A stretch of DNA of 49,826 nucleotides, taken from Aculops lycopersici (taxonomy: Eukaryota > Arthropoda > Arachnida > Trombidiformes > Eriophyidae). Location of the stretch: contig WNKI01000002.1 in NCBI GenBank assembly GCA_015350385.1, forward strand, positions 10,449,637 to 10,499,462, read 5' to 3'. The notes below the pieces were generated by a model. That model saw only the letters and a program-made list of their open reading frames with translations. It ran no database searches and was not told the DNA's origin. The position numbers and the translations under genes were made by a program. Below, piece by piece: positions 33,089 to 44,803 of the stretch (positions are counted from its first letter, which is position 1; each line of letters starts with the position of its first letter).

Positions 33089-34165
33089 ATGGCATCCAGC
33101 TTGCCAAAAGCAGTGCCAAGAACGCCGAGTGCTCTAACGGCAATAAGGATAGCAAATACTGCTTTGCGCGAATCCAAGAAAGTCGATCCACGTGATAGAT
33201 ATGTAGTTTTATATCCAAACTACGATGCCTCACATTTGGGAATGGCGTTCAAGTTGCTCGGCAACCGAGAGGCGGAGCTAGTCTTTCAGCAAGTTAGTGA
33301 GATGAGTCAAAGAAATATATTGAAAATGTGCATTGATAAAGATAACCAGGAGCTACTTTCATCCGTCGAAAACAAATCCATTGCCGCTTTCACTACCTCA
33401 CACGCAACTATGGCCAAGTTGGCTGCAGATAAACCAGAGATGGTCAAATACACAAAGGCCGCTGGCGGTATAGGTACAGGCTATCTCAACTCCCTAGTCT
33501 TCTGTGGTTCCATGACATTTGAGAATGCCTTTGATTTGATGCGTCGAGGTGCCCAAGCAATGGATAAAGCGTCAGCAATCATACCTAGTGGTCGAGTAGA
33601 GATTAGAATAAGACCGGCAACAAGCAAGCGGCTAGTGATGCAAGCAGCAAAGGAACATTGTCAAAGATTGGGAATTCCTGAGGAGGTGGGTAATTGTTCC
33701 ATAGCCAAACAAGTTGTTCCTCATGTTTGGGAGGTAGCCGGCCATATTGAAGCCATCAAGTTCCTAGAAACAGATGGACTCAGGTTGTTTCAATTCAAAA
33801 GCATTCTCAGGAGTAAGAGGGATGATGCGCTCCACACTCCTCTCATGGAACCAGTTAGTCAATTTTTATCTGCTTATATTTCAGATAAAATGAAGTATTA
33901 TCCTGATTACCTTAAGGAACCGGAAACCTGCTCAGCCTACTCGGCAACAACCGGCTGGCGAACTAGAAGTATAAAATGTGTCAAGAAAGATTTGATAAAC
34001 TTCCCAACCCGTCCGCTATTGGTGCAACAATTGTTTGATTGCCTCTACAAAAGGCCCAGATCATTAGCTATGCCCAACACTCTGATTCTATGGGACTCAA
34101 AACTCCGCAAAAACTTGGGCTATGTAAATAGACTTGCTGCCGTATCCTCAAAAATGATCACATGA
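33089..34165 (+). CDS. MCAT: Mitochondrial malonyl-CoA:ACP transacylase homologue, active site degraded
   Basis: MCAT normally loads malonyl onto mitochondrial acyl carrier protein for type II fatty-acid synthesis. 358 residues from ATG 33089; a 37-residue in-frame extension to 32978 is possible. The family fold is clear: LYPNYDASHLGM at the start, the block AKEHCQRLGIPEEVGNCSI (188-206), VAGHIEAIKFLE, and ALHTPLMEP (247-255). The active site is not intact. The GQGSQ oxyanion loop reads NYDAS (44-48), the nucleophile position in GxSxGE reads GIGTGY with Gly129 in place of Ser, and the malonate-binding Arg aligns with Gly154. The catalytic His249 is kept. The frame is open and the rest well conserved, so this looks like a maintained pseudoenzyme rather than a decayed gene. 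An authentic copy may exist elsewhere. The N-terminus is Arg/Lys/Ser/Ala-rich, consistent with mitochondrial import. Confidence 0.85.
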   Translation: MASSLPKAVPRTPSALTAIRIANTALRESKKVDPRDRYVVLYPNYDASHLGMAFKLLGNREAELVFQQVSEMSQRNILKMCIDKDNQELLSSVENKSIAAFTTSHATMAKLAADKPEMVKYTKAAGGIGTGYLNSLVFCGSMTFENAFDLMRRGAQAMDKASAIIPSGRVEIRIRPATSKRLVMQAAKEHCQRLGIPEEVGNCSIAKQVVPHVWEVAGHIEAIKFLETDGLRLFQFKSILRSKRDDALHTPLMEPVSQFLSAYISDKMKYYPDYLKEPETCSAYSATTGWRTRSIKCVKKDLINFPTRPLLVQQLFDCLYKRPRSLAMPNTLILWDSKLRKNLGYVNRLAAVSSKMIT

Positions 34166-34503
34166 AATCATATCAGTCAACGAAATGAAATTGTAGGGAA
34201 AAACCGATGACAAGAAATCGCTAGGTTCAGTTGTGTATTAAATGCTTTAATATTATACGTCATGTTGTGTCTGTAGCTCATGGCGTAGTTTGTAGTCCAT
34301 GTTTGTTACCATTGCTACTAACATTACTGCTACTAGATCGATCTTAGATTACTGTTCATGTCTTGTCAAATACGTTTACGCCGAGATCGGTTGCAAAATC
34401 CAAACCCACTTGCTCAAATTACTGGCGATGATGTCATTGGTAGTGTCATGTCAACATTATGATGCAATAGTCTTGAGATACCATCATATCGCAGCTAATC
34501 GAA
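34166..34503. other. Spacer between convergent genes
   Basis: ATTAAA at 34237-34242 is a possible variant poly(A) signal for the plus-strand transacylase homologue. Nothing else is recognised. Confidence 0.45.
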
Positions 34504-37500
34504 CTATCGCTTCTTCTCCTGTTTCAATCGCTTCTTTTCCAAATAATTGGGTGCCTTTATTGCCTTACTTGTATCTGTTGAGGATGACTTCGAGTCTGAA
34601 TCCGTCGTTCCCGAGGAAGTATTGGTTAAACTCATTAAAATGTCCCTAACATGAACAGGTATTTTCACTTCAAAGCTCTTAATTATGACCTCCTTCATTT
34701 GAAGACACCAATCTCGCTTCTTGTCGAGAGTTTTCGCTTGGAAGGCACACAAAGCTTTTGGATTGTCAAAAGGCACTGTATTAAAAACTAGCGGTTGGCC
34801 AACAATGTTCTCAATGAGCATCAGGTTGTTGCACTGTTTGTTTGTTAGAAGTTAATGAAAAGAGAGAGGTTAGTATTTCTATTTCCTGTTTTTTTTTTGG
34901 AATGTCAGTTACAATACAACAAAATCAATCAAGAGACGGGACACTTACCGCTATATGACCCTTGTAGCATAGGGTACCGTCACGTTTCTTCTTTGTAATC
35001 AATAGCACTCTGTCGAACAAGAAGAGATGCCTACTGGTCTTGGGCCTATTGTATAACCGGAAAGAGTCTTCGAGAATGAGCTCGCCAAGTGTTGTCAAGT
35101 CGGGACCTTGCCAGCCACTTAGTAAACCTTGAACCTCTTGAACTCTAATTGCATGCTCATGCCTCTTCTTCATACTATTAATATGGCAAGCTATGTTTGT
35201 CATCACGGAGAAAGCCTCATTGATTAGCTGACGATCTTTCTCATTTACACTATCATCATCAACCGTATGCTTGATGAGACTTTGAAATAGGATATGGTAC
35301 TTAAGGATACGTTGCACGGGTTTCAATAAATAGGCACCTAGGGGCAGGCTTTGGTTTAGTTCCGTTTGTCTTTCCTTGAGTAATTGTGCTGATTTTTGAT
35401 TACCCATTAATTCAGTCAATGTTGAGACAACCTGTGGATACATGGTACAATAGTGAGTGTACACCTCGAAACCGGAGGCATTCTCAACGAAACATTCCGC
35501 AACTGAACTTGGATTTAGATAACATTCCTCCAAGCGAAAGAGTAAATCTTTGTTAAACTTGTAAATGTCCTCCAGATTACTGAACAACTTTTCCAAAACA
35601 TTTGCCGTCATTATAGCACCATCTTGATCCTGATGAACTTCAGCTTGGTGGTTGGATTTGTTTGATCTAGTATTAGTTTGGTTGAGTTCATTGTCAATGG
35701 TTTCCTCGACTTCATAGTCTTCAATTTCATTAATAGCACTTGAGGTCATATTATCATCGTCATAAATTATCATTGACTTATCCTCGTCCTCATCATTCTG
35801 AACACTTTCGCTCTTACTACTCATATCCACATTCTGAGAATCAATACTCTGCCTTCTAAATTTGGAGGATGCAACTAGCGGCTGTTGATGTTGTCTGCTC
35901 AATCTTCTTTCTGATGATGTTAATTGAATATTGAGTTGCTGTTGCTTTTGTTGCTTCAACACGTTCCGAAGGTAACATATATAACCCGTGACAATCTGCT
36001 CTAGATCATCTACGTAGGCGCGTTCAGTTTCTATTATCTCGGTTACAACTCGCTGTGAGATGCTGAGATTTGAATCCAAATAACCTGGACTCCTGGTCGG
36101 CATATGGCCTATGATATTGACAGTACGATCATCACATTTTAGTTGCCTGTTAGGTGGTGGAGTTTGTTGTTGGCTAGTAATACTAAGATTGTTGCTATTA
36201 CTTCCATTTGGTGATGTACAACTACTTGTTGTCGAGCTAGTGAAACTCGTATTGGCACTTGTATTTAGGTTTGATGGGGAGAGTGAGCCACCGCTAGTCG
36301 ATGGGCGAGATTGTAGCAGCAACAAGTGACTTGGCGAGCTTGCGAGTAGAGCTTGAATTTTACTCTGGCCATTTGGCGTATTACCACCTTGAGATTGGTA
36401 TTGGTGGTGTTCAAGCAAAAGAGATCTTCTGTATTGTTGTTTGGCATTGGCCAATGAAATCTTATCAATTATATGTTGATTACTATTCGGTTGTTGGTGG
36501 CGATGTTGATCTTGATGTACAATTGAGGATGAGGTTGTTGATGATGCGCAGTCATCAAGGTTACTAGCCGTAGAGGCGGTGGTTCTTGAATTTGTAAAAT
36601 CCTCCTCGCAAGACTGATAGTCTTCCTCGTCGTCATGCTGACTACAACCATTTATGCTTAATCTGTTAGAATTGTTACTAGATTGCTCCTTGTGAACTCT
36701 TAGCTTGCCTTGGAATGATAGTCGGTGGTGTTGGTGGCTTGTCAAGCTCATGTGCTCGCTACCCTGACTTGTGAGATCATCTTCGAATCCATCGTCCCGA
36801 AAGAGAGACGATGTATTTGAATGCGATGAGGCCGACGAGGGCGATGGTTGAAGTTTGGAGGAGCCTCTTCGGGTTAATTGGGGTGCTAATAGTTGCTGTT
36901 GTTGCTGCTGATGCAACACTTTGGAGAAGAAACAATCTGAATGGTGTTGGATGCTTGCGGCTCGTTGACAGGTGGCCCCGTCCAAGGTGGCCGCCTTGTT
37001 GATCATTGAAGGTAAAATATCTCCAGCTTCCTGGCCGTCGCCTCGCTTAGAATGGCCAGAACTACCACCACTTGCTGATGCTTGGTCGACCTGGGACGCT
37101 GACGCGCTCGGGGCCAGGTGACTAGTAACTGCAACGGTGGAACATCGGCAAACAATTCGGGTGTTTCGAAAGGTGACGCTTCGCATCCGGCTGTGTCCAC
37201 TGTCTGAGCTCGTGGAACTATTGTTACGGCTAATTGACACACCGGTCGCTTGTTGTTGACTTTGTTGTCGTAGTTGTTGCTGCTGCTGTACATCTGGTGA
37301 ACTTGCATGAGACGAACTCTCACCTGTTGAGTTCGAGGAAGAGGATGATTGAGTGCCTGTGGCGCCTAAATTGGCGCTATTTGGGCGCGCACCGGTCAAC
37401 AGGTGGGGCCGGTAAGCGGTGCTCTTGTCGCACCTGAGCGAGGCGTGTAGCGAGCCGCGGCGCAGGTGAGACGATTGATTTGTTTGCTGTCCACTTGCAG

Positions 37501-38143
37501 GTAAATTATTGCAACCAGCAAATCCGCGACTCTGCGCTCCGGCGGCCAAAACGGCAGCACGAGCTGCAGCGTCCTTAAATTGGCCCGATGGCGACAGGTT
37601 CAAGTTCCTCAGTGCCGCCTGGATCGATGGCAAATCGTTGGCGGCCGCTTGAGCATTGATGGTTCCACATCGACCTCCTGGGTTATTTAGACTCTCTATT
37701 GAGGCCAAATAAGCGGCCTTCCTGTATTCATGGCCATAATTGAGACTCCCGTTTCGGGTAAACGACGACTGGACGCCGCTCGAAGCGGATGAGTTTGCCG
37801 ACGAGCTGGAGGCACTTGAGGCGGCCGACGAGATGGAACTAATACTTAAAGGTCGGCCGTTTGCCGCCATGGTTGCTATCAGGTTGTTGTTATTAGTGTT
37901 GTTATTTTTTGTGGTTATGATTGTGGTATTGGTGGTGGTTGTTGATGTTGTGATGGTGGTGAAAGTAGTGGTTGCTGTCGTTGTTATTGAAGTCACCGCT
38001 GCTACCGCCATTCGTGGGTGCAACAAGTGTTTGCTATTCACATGGTCATTGCTTGATTGTTGTTGTTGTTGATCTTGTCGACTTGTTGCTTGTAAGTGTT
38101 GCTGGCTATATCGCAGTTCTAGTTGCTCTTTTCGTCGCATCAC
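34504..38143 (-). CDS. PLEKHG: PLEKHG-type Rho guanine nucleotide exchange factor (two exons)
   Basis: Activates Rho-family GTPases by GDP release, at membrane or cytoskeleton. Exon 1 is 38143-34949 and exon 2 is 34833-34504; the 115-bp intron (GCG|GTAAGT, AACAG|TGC, phase 0) splits the PH domain and gives about 1174 residues. Residues 1-690 are low complexity (Ser, Gln, Asn, Thr) with no domain. The DH domain begins at about 691 with SQRVVTEIIETERAYVDDLEQIV and continues through NLEDIYKFNKDLLFRLEEC and LPLGAYLLKPVQRILKYHILFQ. The PH domain (about 1010-1135) contains LTTLGELILEDSFRLYN, HLFLFDRVLLITKK and, after the intron, FQAKTLDKKRDWCLQMKEVI. Unlike its relatives, it carries a ~110-residue Gln/Asp/Ser insertion (about 731-842) between the first helix of DH and the rest. 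The protein stops shortly after PH, lacking the long C-terminal tail of vertebrate PLEKHG1-3. Member number is not resolved. Confidence 0.9.
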
Positions 38144-41100
38144 GACGCCCGTCAGAGTTGGTTGCTCCTCTGGGATTTGTTTTGAAGGCTTCTAGTTAAC
38201 TCTTGCTCAATAGTTTTATTCTTATTAATAATCTGCCTCTATGTTGTGCAACAAACATATGCGACATGCGACTATGAGCCTAGCCACTTGTTGCTTGCTG
38301 AGCTGAGCTGGGCTGAGCTGATCTGAATTGAACTGACTAATCGGCCGACTAGCTAACTCGATCGCTAGCTTGCCAATTTCACTAATTCGTTTAGCTTTTG
38401 TTGTAACAGTTGCCTAGCTCTTTCTCCGCTGTCCCTCTATCCTGAACGAACTCGTTGGTGGTTAACTTGGGCGGTTGCAAACTCAGTTACAGTTGTTGCA
38501 ATCACAATCGCGGCTGTTGCTGCTATTAGTATACTACTTGTATCCGTCTGCTCGCGTAGTTTGCGTAAGTTAGTTGGTTGGTTTTTGGAATTCGGTGATG
38601 TGTGATTTGAAATATGACAAGTGTTTAATTATGGTTAGTTGGATTGAGTTCTATGTAATAGCAGTGGTGGTGGTAATAGCATTTGCTGCCACTGGATACT
38701 GTATTATATTGGCGCTAGTTTCTCTTGCTTGATGTTGGTGCACGATGGCGATGATGTGAATAATCTGCAATTTTTTAAGTCGCTCCATGCAAGCGAGCGA
38801 ATGAGTATTTTAGGTGCTGCTATGGCCGCTGGCTAGAATGCCTATACAAGAGAGAGATAGCGCGCCGACTACGTTTAGGAAAATAACACTAAAGTGGGTG
38901 GCTCTTCTTTGCTGCTCGCAAGCTAGCTAGCTGGCTGGCTGGCTGGCTTGACTGTCTATCTATCGGCAACGCAAAGTGGTCGGTACACTAGTGCATCAGA
39001 CTAACAAGATGATGATAAGCGAAGCGCGAGCATCCACATCAACTAGATGCATCATCGAGACAATGAAACAAAATCTAGCGCTCGTTTCAGTGTAAAGCTC
39101 AGCTCTGTTTGGTGGTTGCAAGTTTTGTTTAGTCGCTATAGTTGCAAATTGCAATGTTAGAATATAATATCGCCACTATTGCTTTGCGTCTAATTAGCTG
39201 ATGGATAATGTTACAGAAAAAGATGGAGCGTGAATATCAAAAAAATTTCGCCGCTCGCTTGGTCTTGGTCTGTTGTCGACTTGACGCCTCTTTGTCTCGA
39301 TTGATGATTAATAATTCAAGATTGATTCGTAGTTTGTGAATGACAGTAATAATGATTATTATAATCTCTCACTAGGCCAATCCGAACGGAGTAATAATAT
39401 TGAGAGGAGTAATAACAACAAACACTGGTCGCTAGCTCGTGCTGCTCAGTTTTCGTTGGTAAAATAAGCCGCCAAGTTACTGCAAAGTCGACAATCTAAT
39501 TCAATCTTCTCTTTCTCGACGACTGCGCAGCTCTCTATTAATGCCGCTGCTGTTGTTGTTATTGTTGTGATTGAGATGATATTGGTTATAGTAATCAATC
39601 GTCGGGATATTAATATTCCAACATTAATACCAATGAACTAGCAACAAGTGTCTCCTTATCTTGCCTGTCTCTCGTCGAGTCTCTCATTGGCGTAGACAGC
39701 AGCGGCGGCGGCGTTGGTGCTAGGAATATGCAGCGATGAAAAAACACTCACGCACTTGAGCTCACATTGCGGCCTGTGTGTTGTTGCTTCATCGTTCACA
39801 TCTCGCTCCATTCTCTCAACACTCTTTGCACTTGGCCACAGGGATTGCCATTGAAAAAGCTGGACCGCGATCAAGAGTCTGGCGCTTATCTGGAGAGAAT
39901 CTGCAGCAACTAAACTTCTGCACTAGACTTGGTGCTATAACTAAATAAAAATAAAAATAAAATTAAGTAAAATAGAAAAAAGTAGCTGCAGAGATTCAAT
40001 TCAATGGCGACGTAATGAGGAAATTGAATGTACGCGCACCAGAGGAGGCGCTAGAAGTAGTGGCAACAGGCACAGCAGTTGCAGCAATGCAACAAGCGCG
40101 AAGACGAACCGGCGCCAAGATCGAATGTCTCCAGCAAAGCCGCTCGTCTTCGCTGTTAAACCAATCGCCTCTCCTTTTTTCTCTCGGCTCATCGCTTGTG
40201 TTTGCATGCGCGAGTTTCTCTATTTGCACTGCAAACATAGAGAGAAGACAAATTTGTAAATCCCATCCACTTGGCTTGGTCGCACACAGGCAAACGCATT
40301 CTCACACACAAGGGCTCGCTCACTGTGTGTCCCCGTCCCCGTCTCCATCTCTCTCGCTCACACACACAATTCAACACACAACTCCTGTAGTTACTTCACT
40401 GTATTCGCGGGACTCGAGTCGGATTGAGTTAGTCGGAAAACCTGTTGAATCGCGCACATTCAACCACCTTTTGATTGAATGTGCCAGGGAAGATGCGCGA
40501 ATCAATGGTGGATTCTAGTTGAAGACTGCGCCTACCACAAGCTCTAGTATCGCTCAGTATAGCTTCTGTGCGCGTGATCTTGAAATCTCTTGCCAAGGCC
40601 ACAGCGAGTTAGTGTTGTTTTTATTGTCGTTGTTGTAGATGTTGATGCTTTGCTCGTTGTTGCTCACTTGACTAACAGAGTGAGCGACTTACTGACAGGT
40701 TGACTGACGGTTCAGCTTAGCTCGCGATGTGTAAAGTCAAACCAGTGGGGCCACTGATGAGGATGGCGATGATGCAACAAGTGGCGGCCAGCGAGGAGGC
40801 AGCATAAGTGTCCAACGTAAAGCTAGCATTTCCGACAGCACCACCAACTAGCATCTCTTCATTGGAATTCGACTAGAGGCAGGAGCAATGTTCGGTTTTT
40901 AGTCTGATGGTGGTTCGCCGATGGCTTTAACGAGCACAAATAAAACAAACAAAAACAAATCAATGGCCATCCACATAAGTTTTACCTGAGTACTGCCTGC
41001 CTATTTGTCTGTCTATCCATCCAGCCGGCCGGCTGCCTCTTCGATTGGCGGCAGTGGCGGTTGGAGGCAAGCGTTGAGAGCATTTGGCACTACTACTGCT

Positions 41101-42062
41101 TGTGGCAGCGGCCGGCGGGAGGGCGCAGGCAAAAGGTAAAAAAGCACGGTCTAGAGAGGCCATAGCTAGAGAGCGAGGGAGAGAGCCAGAGAGCACAAGA
41201 CGTGTGGTACCCTTCAACGGTAGGCGGTTAGTCAGCCAGGCAGGCAAGTGGCTTCAATCAACTGCTCATTTGACGCAAGTCGTTTCGTCACGCAACGAGT
41301 CAGGCGCTTGGACGAGACCTTAAACAAGCAAAGGGTTTTCCACGGAGGCAACAAGTGGTTCCTGTGGCTGTGCTGTGCGTTCCAACTTGATTCTTCCCAG
41401 TAAGTTGCTGGTGGTGATTTTTGTGGCCGCGAACTCCATAAATTAAGCTGCCTCCTGCCATATGGCACTGAAAACTCGCTAACAACAGAACTAATGCAAC
41501 AACAGAAACAACAACAACAACCATCACCACCACCACTAAACTGACACAACAAGGCAGGTAGGTGGACAGGCGGCCAGTTAGTTGGATAGGAAGGTTGGAA
41601 AAAGAGCAACAGCTCTAACGGCTTCGCTAACGAGCCATTCAATTGGCCATGAGCATTTGCCGAGCGAGTGAGTTGGTGAGTAAATTTATTGGTCTGTTGG
41701 TTATTACTAACCAGAGAACCTCTTTAGACAGAGAGGGAAGATTGAATTGTGTGGTTATGGCAACAGCAACTGCGACGGCGACTGCGGAACTGGCCGCTTG
41801 GCCGGAAAGGGTTGCGCTAAATGGCCGTGCTAAACTGTTGACTGCTCTTCTATTTGCCCTTCGTTTATAAATGGCGACGAGTTGCTAGAGTAAATGAGCA
41901 TGGGATCGGTAGGGGAGCGAGGAAAAATTTTGCTGATTCCGAAACGCTGGCATCCAAGGTAAATTGGCGACCATCAAAAACTACATTTGTGATTTCGATA
42001 TTCGAGGTTCGAGGTTCTTTAAAGCTGTGAAAATTAGCAAGTTTCATTAGCCGTTGCTTTGC
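38144..42062. other. 5' flank of RhoGEF gene and intergenic DNA
   Basis: No coding feature is recognised. It contains GTTGTT and GGTGGT patches, a GCTAGCTAGCTGGCTGGCTG run near 38930-38948 and CA-rich stretches at about 40300-40380. The first 1-2 kb probably carries the promoter of the minus-strand RhoGEF. Confidence 0.4.
40454..40484. repeat. Perfect 10-bp hairpin, 11-nt loop
   Basis: GCACATTCAA at 40454-40463 pairs with 40475-40484, and imperfect outer arms around GCGC extend it. Confidence 0.9.
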
Positions 42063-42120
42063 TGGATCAACAGAACAGAAAGTGTTCAAAAATATCAATC
42101 GGTTCCAAAGTTATAACCCG
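42063..42120 (+). repeat. Partial, diverged third copy of the fold-back arm
   Basis: CAGAAA, then CAAAAAT, then GGTTCCAAAGTTATAAC occur in the same order and spacing as the core of the left arm of the inverted repeat (42220-42263), about 150 bp before it, with small gaps. The match is too short to be sure. Confidence 0.35.
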
Positions 42121-42188
42121 ATAAATGATATAGAATAATGTGCAAAGCCGGTTGTTTCACTCCACTTACATATCATATTGATAGCTCG

Positions 42189-43031
42189 CTAGATGCATGG
42201 TGGTCATCCAAACTCAATGCAGAAAACCGCAGTCAAAAATCATGCCTGGGACCGAAGTTATGCGCATTGAGGTGAAAACGAGCCTTAGAGAGAGTTCAGC
42301 TCATATTTCCGGAACCCGGCACCCCACTCAAGTTAACGAGGGTTTGGCCTGTGAGTTGCAAACCTATGCAGAAGTGTGCAAATTTTGGGAAGTACTTCGC
42401 ACGTGGCGCCCGGCGGGGCCTCCGGACTGCCTAGCGACCTGAATCAAGCTGAGGCCTGTTCAAAGAGGATAACGCTCTCAAATATGCATTGAATTTGATC
42501 AACAAGTTGCACGGAATATGGCAAAGAAAATCCTTCTTAGGTGACATCTATATTCCAGAAAATATACTCGATAGCAGACATTCAAGTCAACCGGATGCTC
42601 AGAATCTTGTTTACAAGTCGATTGCAGGGTTCATTTCTCTGCTAGCTATCATAACTTCGGAGTTAGAGGTGACTTTTAGAAACGGTTTTTTCCGGTATGT
42701 TCAGCTCAACTTGATGGATCGATTCCGCGTGCATTGCAAAGCGTGAACCTTCTGGAACAGGAAGCATTCGGACTCGCGGCGCTAGGTGCTCGAGGGTCCC
42801 CACAAGACACCACATGCGAGGTGGATACCAAAATTGGCACACTTCTGCGCAGTTGCGGAGCCATCGTGGAGAACCCTCTTTCTAGTCGGTCAGGTGCGGG
42901 GTTACGTGAATATCCTCAACACCTTCCCGAGGCCTCATTTCCGTCTACGAGTGCATAACTTTGGTTCTACTCGTGATTTTTGGATGCGGTTTTCTGAATC
43001 GAGTTTGTGTGACTGTTTTCCAGCCATCTAG
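42189..43031. mobile_element. Long fold-back inverted repeat (possible foldback transposon)
   Basis: Left arm about 42189-42555 and right arm about 42659-43031 are inverted, diverged copies of one ~370-bp sequence around a ~100-bp centre. Matching blocks lie at equal spacing: CTAGATG at 42189 with its complement at 43025; a 44-bp core, 42220-42263 with 42953-42996, matching at 36 of 44; GCAGAAGTGTGCAAATTTTG at 42368-42387 with 42829-42848 (one difference within it); and CAAGTTG and TTCT-x-A blocks near the centre. The 104-bp interval between the second and third blocks is the same in both arms. I found no transposase frame or target duplication. It may be a foldback/MITE element or two solo repeats head to head. 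Confidence 0.75.
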
Positions 43032-43235
43032 AAACTTTTTCGATGCGTATCAGAGATGGAATCATCTATATCTTAAGAACCTCAATATCTATCCATGAGC
43101 CGTAGCTTCAAAAACAATCAATATTCTTAAGAATTGCATCAGCCATTGTGCTTCTTACCTACTTAGGGGTCGATTTTGTCTGCTCCTGACAAAGGTTAGT
43201 CGACCAAAAAATTCTCACGATCATAATTCATGGAG

Positions 43236-43274
43236 AATGCTTGAGATGATATTTCTGACATCGTCTCAAGCATT
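43236..43274. repeat. 15-bp hairpin with one mismatch, 9-nt loop
   Basis: AATGCTTGAGATGAT at 43236-43250 pairs with 43260-43274 except for one T/C position. It lies just outside the long fold-back element. Confidence 0.92.
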
Positions 43275-44416
43275 ATCTGAAATTTCGCTTTTCCATTCAT
43301 CAAGAGAAAGACACAATCAATGGGGATGAGGAAAAAGGAATGGGTCGCAACAAGAGTTGCGAAATCCACGGGAAGTCTTTGTGGAGTCAGCTTACGAAGC
43401 GGCGCCACAGGTAAATGACTATCGCTTACCTGTCAAAACTTTTTGGCGGTCAACTGTCGGCTAACAAAGTGAAAAACGTCTATGGCTCGCCAAAACAACT
43501 CCCACAACAAGCACCACCACCACCACCGAGAGCGTCGAGCGTTTCAGTTTCATTTCCATGCAACCGCCAAGCTCGGTTGGAAACCACCTGTTGGTTGACC
43601 AGCTAGCCTAATCATCATTCATATTTGCTGACCGCAACAGCAACAAAAACAACAACAACAACAACGCAATAATAGTAATCCTCTTTGATCTCAAACTTTG
43701 TTGATGTTTGTGTGCATTCAATTCCAATGTCACGACGGGCTAGAGGGCCTGGGGCATTGAGGAGGTTGCGGCGATGGTGGTGGTCTTTGTTGCGATTACT
43801 GCTGTTTCTGTGGCATTGATTTGCATTGACTCAATTTTCCAGCTGTCAGGTCAGTAACAAACACACAAGGTTAAGCTAAACTTGAGTGAATGGGGATTCC
43901 GTGTCAATGGGCAAATATAATCTCGCTTCCTTCATGCTTTCGCAGTCCATCGCCGTGACGGTGGTTTCTATGGCCACTTGTTGCCGCCGGTTGGTCATGG
44001 AATGCCCCTGTGGTCTCGGCGAGTCTCAAGAGAGGGAGCAACAGGTGGTTGCGGTCGCGGTTGCAGTGGCAGATATCAGACAACCTGTTGCCATTTCATT
44101 GGTCGATTGGTTGGTGGGTCGGTTGGTCGGTCGGTAAGTTCACTGGTGGGCGCCCAGGTAATGCCATTGCAGTACGATGAGGTGGCCACGCGCATCGACA
44201 ACCGATTGGAGAGGAAACAAGGCAAAACAGAAGCCGCTCGTTGATTTGAGGATGACTTGAGAAATGACAGAAGAAGCGCGGTAGCAAAGAAAGTGCGGCC
44301 ACCTGCTAACCTAGCATCGACAGGAACACAACCACTGTACTCGCTGGTTGCCTGCGACGCCTCCACAAAATCTCGTGCATCCGGCTGCTGTTTGGTTGGC
44401 TGGTTGGCTTTAGTTG

Positions 44417-44451
44417 CAACCACTTGATGATGTTGAATCATCAAGTTGTTG
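44417..44451. repeat. 15-bp hairpin with one mismatch, 5-nt loop
   Basis: CAACCACTTGATGAT at 44417-44431 pairs with 44437-44451 at 14 of 15 positions; the inner 10 bp are perfect. Confidence 0.92.
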
Positions 44452-44789
44452 GCTTGAAACAAGCAAAAGCAATGGCAATGGCAACGGCCACAATATCGGC
44501 TCGCCAGGTGGATATGCTCAAGCTGACCAATGCAAGCTCGTCGCCATTGTCGATGGTCATCTGGTGAGCAAGAGAGAGAGAGAGAGCATTACCACCACCA
44601 CTCGCCCGTCTGTTGTTGGCTCATCTACCTGACGACCGTTAATGGATATAAATTCTATTGCATTGCATAACAGTGCAAAGGTTGTGGTGGTGGTGGCGGC
44701 GCTTTGCTGTAGCAGTATTGGAGGAGGCTATGGCGCCATTGGAGGTGATAAGCGAGCAAACGAAAGTCAATGGGCTCTTCTGGCTGAAG

Positions 44790-44803
44790 TGCATTGCAAT
44801 GCA
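44790..44803. repeat. 14-bp perfect palindrome
   Basis: TGCATTGCAATGCA, with no loop. Confidence 0.93.

Noticed and set aside
42489..42746. 85-residue open frame inside the fold-back element
   Set aside because: It spans the element's centre, matches no transposase or reverse transcriptase I know, and the inverted-repeat structure explains the region better.
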